Shown piece after piece: positions 62,670 through 64,000 of a DNA stretch of 64,000 nucleotides; the stretch's first letter is position 1, and the number at the start of each line of letters is the position of its first letter. The notes under the pieces are model-generated. The model searched no databases. It worked only from the letters and a program-made list of their open reading frames with translations, and was not told the DNA's origin. A program made the translations under genes and the position numbers. Source of the stretch: an uncultured Oscillospiraceae bacterium (GTDB lineage Bacteria; Bacillota; Clostridia; Oscillospirales; Oscillospiraceae); assembly GCA_934646005.1 (NCBI GenBank), contig CAKUED010000008.1:47269-111268 (forward strand). The letters run 5' to 3'.

Positions 62670-63893
62670 ATGAAAAAAACCGTACTTCGCAAATACGCGC
62701 AGCTCATCGCGCGCTGCGGCGTAAACGTTCAGAAGGGGCAGGAGGTCTTTATCCAGGCGGACCTCGACCAGCCCGAATTTGTCAAAATGGTCGTCGAAGA
62801 GTGCTACAAGCTCAAGGCGAAAAAGGTCGTGGTGGATTGGAGCTATCAGCCGCTGCAAAAGACGCACGTCCGCTACCGCAGCCTCGCCACGCTCTCGACG
62901 CTGGACGATTACGAGGATATGCGCTGGCAGCATTACGTCAAGACCATCCCCTGCCGCATCTACCTGCTCTCGGAAGACCCCGATGGGCTCGCGGGCATCG
63001 ATCAGGAGAAGATGGCAAAGTCGCGCCAGAAGCTCTACCCCCTCATCAAGGGCTACCGCGACCAGATCGAAAATAAGTACCAGTGGTGCATCGCCGCTGT
63101 ACCCGGCGCGGCGTGGGCAAAAAAGCTCTTCCCGGAGCTGCGCGTCAGCCAGGCGATCGAAAAGCTGTGGCAGGCTATTTTGCAGACCAGCCGCGTGGAC
63201 GACGATCCCATCGCCGCGTGGAAGCAGCACAATGAGGACCTGCTCGCACGCTGCAATTACCTCAACAGCCTCGGTATCCGCGAGCTGCACTATACCGCGT
63301 CCAACGGTACGGACCTGCGTGTGGGTATGATCCCGGAGGCGGAGTTCAAGGGCGGCGGCGAATACAGCCTGCAAAACATCTATTTTAACCCGAACATCCC
63401 GTCCGAGGAGTGCTTCATCTCCCCCATGCGCGGCAGGGCGGAGGGCATCGTGTACGCGTCCAAGCCGCTGTCGTATCAGGGGCAGCTCATTGACGGCTTC
63501 TGGATCCGTTTTGAAAACGGCAAGGCGGTCGAGTGGCGCGCCGACCAGAACGAGAGCCTGCTCACCAAGCTCATCACCATGGACGAAGGCAGCGCGTATC
63601 TTGGCGAATGTGCGCTCGTGCCCTACGACTCCCCCATCCAGAACTCCGGGCTGCTGTTCTATAACACCCTGTTCGACGAAAACGCCGCCTGCCACCTCGC
63701 GCTCGGCATGGGCTTCGCCGACACCATCCGCGGCTACGCCGACAAGACGCTGGAAGAATGCCGCAAGCTCGGCGTCAACGATTCCATGGTCCACGAGGAC
63801 TTCATGATTGGCACAGCCGATATGAACATTGAAGCGCTCTGCGAGGATGGCAAGACCGTGCCCATCTTCAAAAACGGCAATTGGGCGTTCTGA
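62670..63893 (+). CDS. M29 family aminopeptidase (AmpS/AmpT-like)
   Basis: 407 aa. M29 features: the N-terminal domain (RKYAQLIARCGVNVQKGQEVFIQADLDQPEFVKMVVEECYKL) and the C-terminal metal-binding half with EAEFKGGGEYSLQNIYFNPNIPSEECFISP, DEGSAYLGECALVPYDSPI, ENAACHLALGMGFADTIRG and VHEDFMIGTADMNIEALCEDG. Leucyl-type aminopeptidase activity is typical of the family. ATG 62670 is chosen over one at 62652 because AGGAGG lies between them at the right distance. A weak TTTTCA-17-TATGAT promoter is near 62607-62635. Confidence 0.94.
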   Translation: MKKTVLRKYAQLIARCGVNVQKGQEVFIQADLDQPEFVKMVVEECYKLKAKKVVVDWSYQPLQKTHVRYRSLATLSTLDDYEDMRWQHYVKTIPCRIYLLSEDPDGLAGIDQEKMAKSRQKLYPLIKGYRDQIENKYQWCIAAVPGAAWAKKLFPELRVSQAIEKLWQAILQTSRVDDDPIAAWKQHNEDLLARCNYLNSLGIRELHYTASNGTDLRVGMIPEAEFKGGGEYSLQNIYFNPNIPSEECFISPMRGRAEGIVYASKPLSYQGQLIDGFWIRFENGKAVEWRADQNESLLTKLITMDEGSAYLGECALVPYDSPIQNSGLLFYNTLFDENAACHLALGMGFADTIRGYADKTLEECRKLGVNDSMVHEDFMIGTADMNIEALCEDGKTVPIFKNGNWAF

Positions 63894-63976
63894 GAAATGC
63901 ACACACGGGGGGTCGCCCCTCCCGCGCAGGATGCAAGAACAAATTTTGCACGCGCCGATGCGAAAACGAACGCGTC

Positions 63977-64000
63977 AAAGCCTCCCCTTGGTGACCAAGG
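63977..64000. repeat. Repeat family C, left end cut by the window edge
   Basis: The last 24 bases are identical to the left terminal repeat at 54031-54054. The 83 bases between the M29 stop and this point hold only a short GGGGGTCGCCCC hairpin. Confidence 0.75.

Overview
The window looks like a chromosomal segment of a spore-forming Firmicute of the Oscillospirales type. The housekeeping part is GC-rich and carries vegetative sigma-A promoters, GGAGG-type ribosome sites, a low-GC-type gene set (RNase J, GdpP-type DHH phosphodiesterase, rpoD, ftsH, tilS-hpt) and sporulation genes (spoIVA, a SipL homologue and a 24-residue SpoVM). The species assignment is inference; no rRNA is present.

Layout. 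Bases 1-12,300 are an accessory island, less GC-rich than the rest. It holds the first ten codons of a probable M3 peptidase, an IS200-type transposase fragment joined to a broken DUF1016 gene, a TPR protein, a DUF4143 ATPase, a degraded serine-recombinase tail, and then a candidate 7.3-kb integrated element (5009-12303). That element is flanked by an 11-bp copy of the 3' end of tRNA-Pro(GGG). It carries a translationally coupled DUF5343 + HEPN (Ymh/TIGR02391) pair with a palindrome-studded promoter, a 160-nt nested palindrome, four copies of a GGGACAA/TTGTCCC palindrome, an ECF sigma factor with a membrane partner, a 54-aa cysteine-rich KTR protein, a sigma-like HTH protein and a large serine recombinase. 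No conjugation genes are seen.

Bases 12,300-36,200 are core: tRNA-Pro, rpoC and rpoB (minus strand, own promoter, no rplJ/rplL upstream), a fused ECF vitamin transporter with a DUF4430 lipoprotein (cobalamin-type by family), rpoD, rnj, then on the plus strand gdpP-rplI-dnaB-tilS-hpt-ftsH and an HD protein. Bases 36,200-48,900 hold an SLH-lysozyme surface protein, a 272-bp MITE-like repeat, an ArsC/Spx-like protein, the spore-coat basement cluster (49-aa membrane protein, spoVM, sipL, spoIVA), a CapA-like protein divergent from a GH25 lysozyme, glmM and ruvCAB. Bases 49,000-64,000 hold DUF421/DUF4363, nrdR, a YihY membrane protein, DUF5685 and J-domain proteins, rpe, an xpaC-telA-TPM operon, an XRE-TPR regulator, a PRTase, plsY and two aminopeptidases (M18, M29).

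Four families of intergenic palindromic repeats lie in the right half. Two of them are present as two copies with paired substitutions in their stems, which supports conserved secondary structure. The most interesting points are the DUF5343-HEPN cargo module, the nested palindrome beside it, the tRNA-bounded element, the compact spoVM-sipL-spoIVA cluster and the paired hairpin leaders upstream of DUF421 and xpaC.
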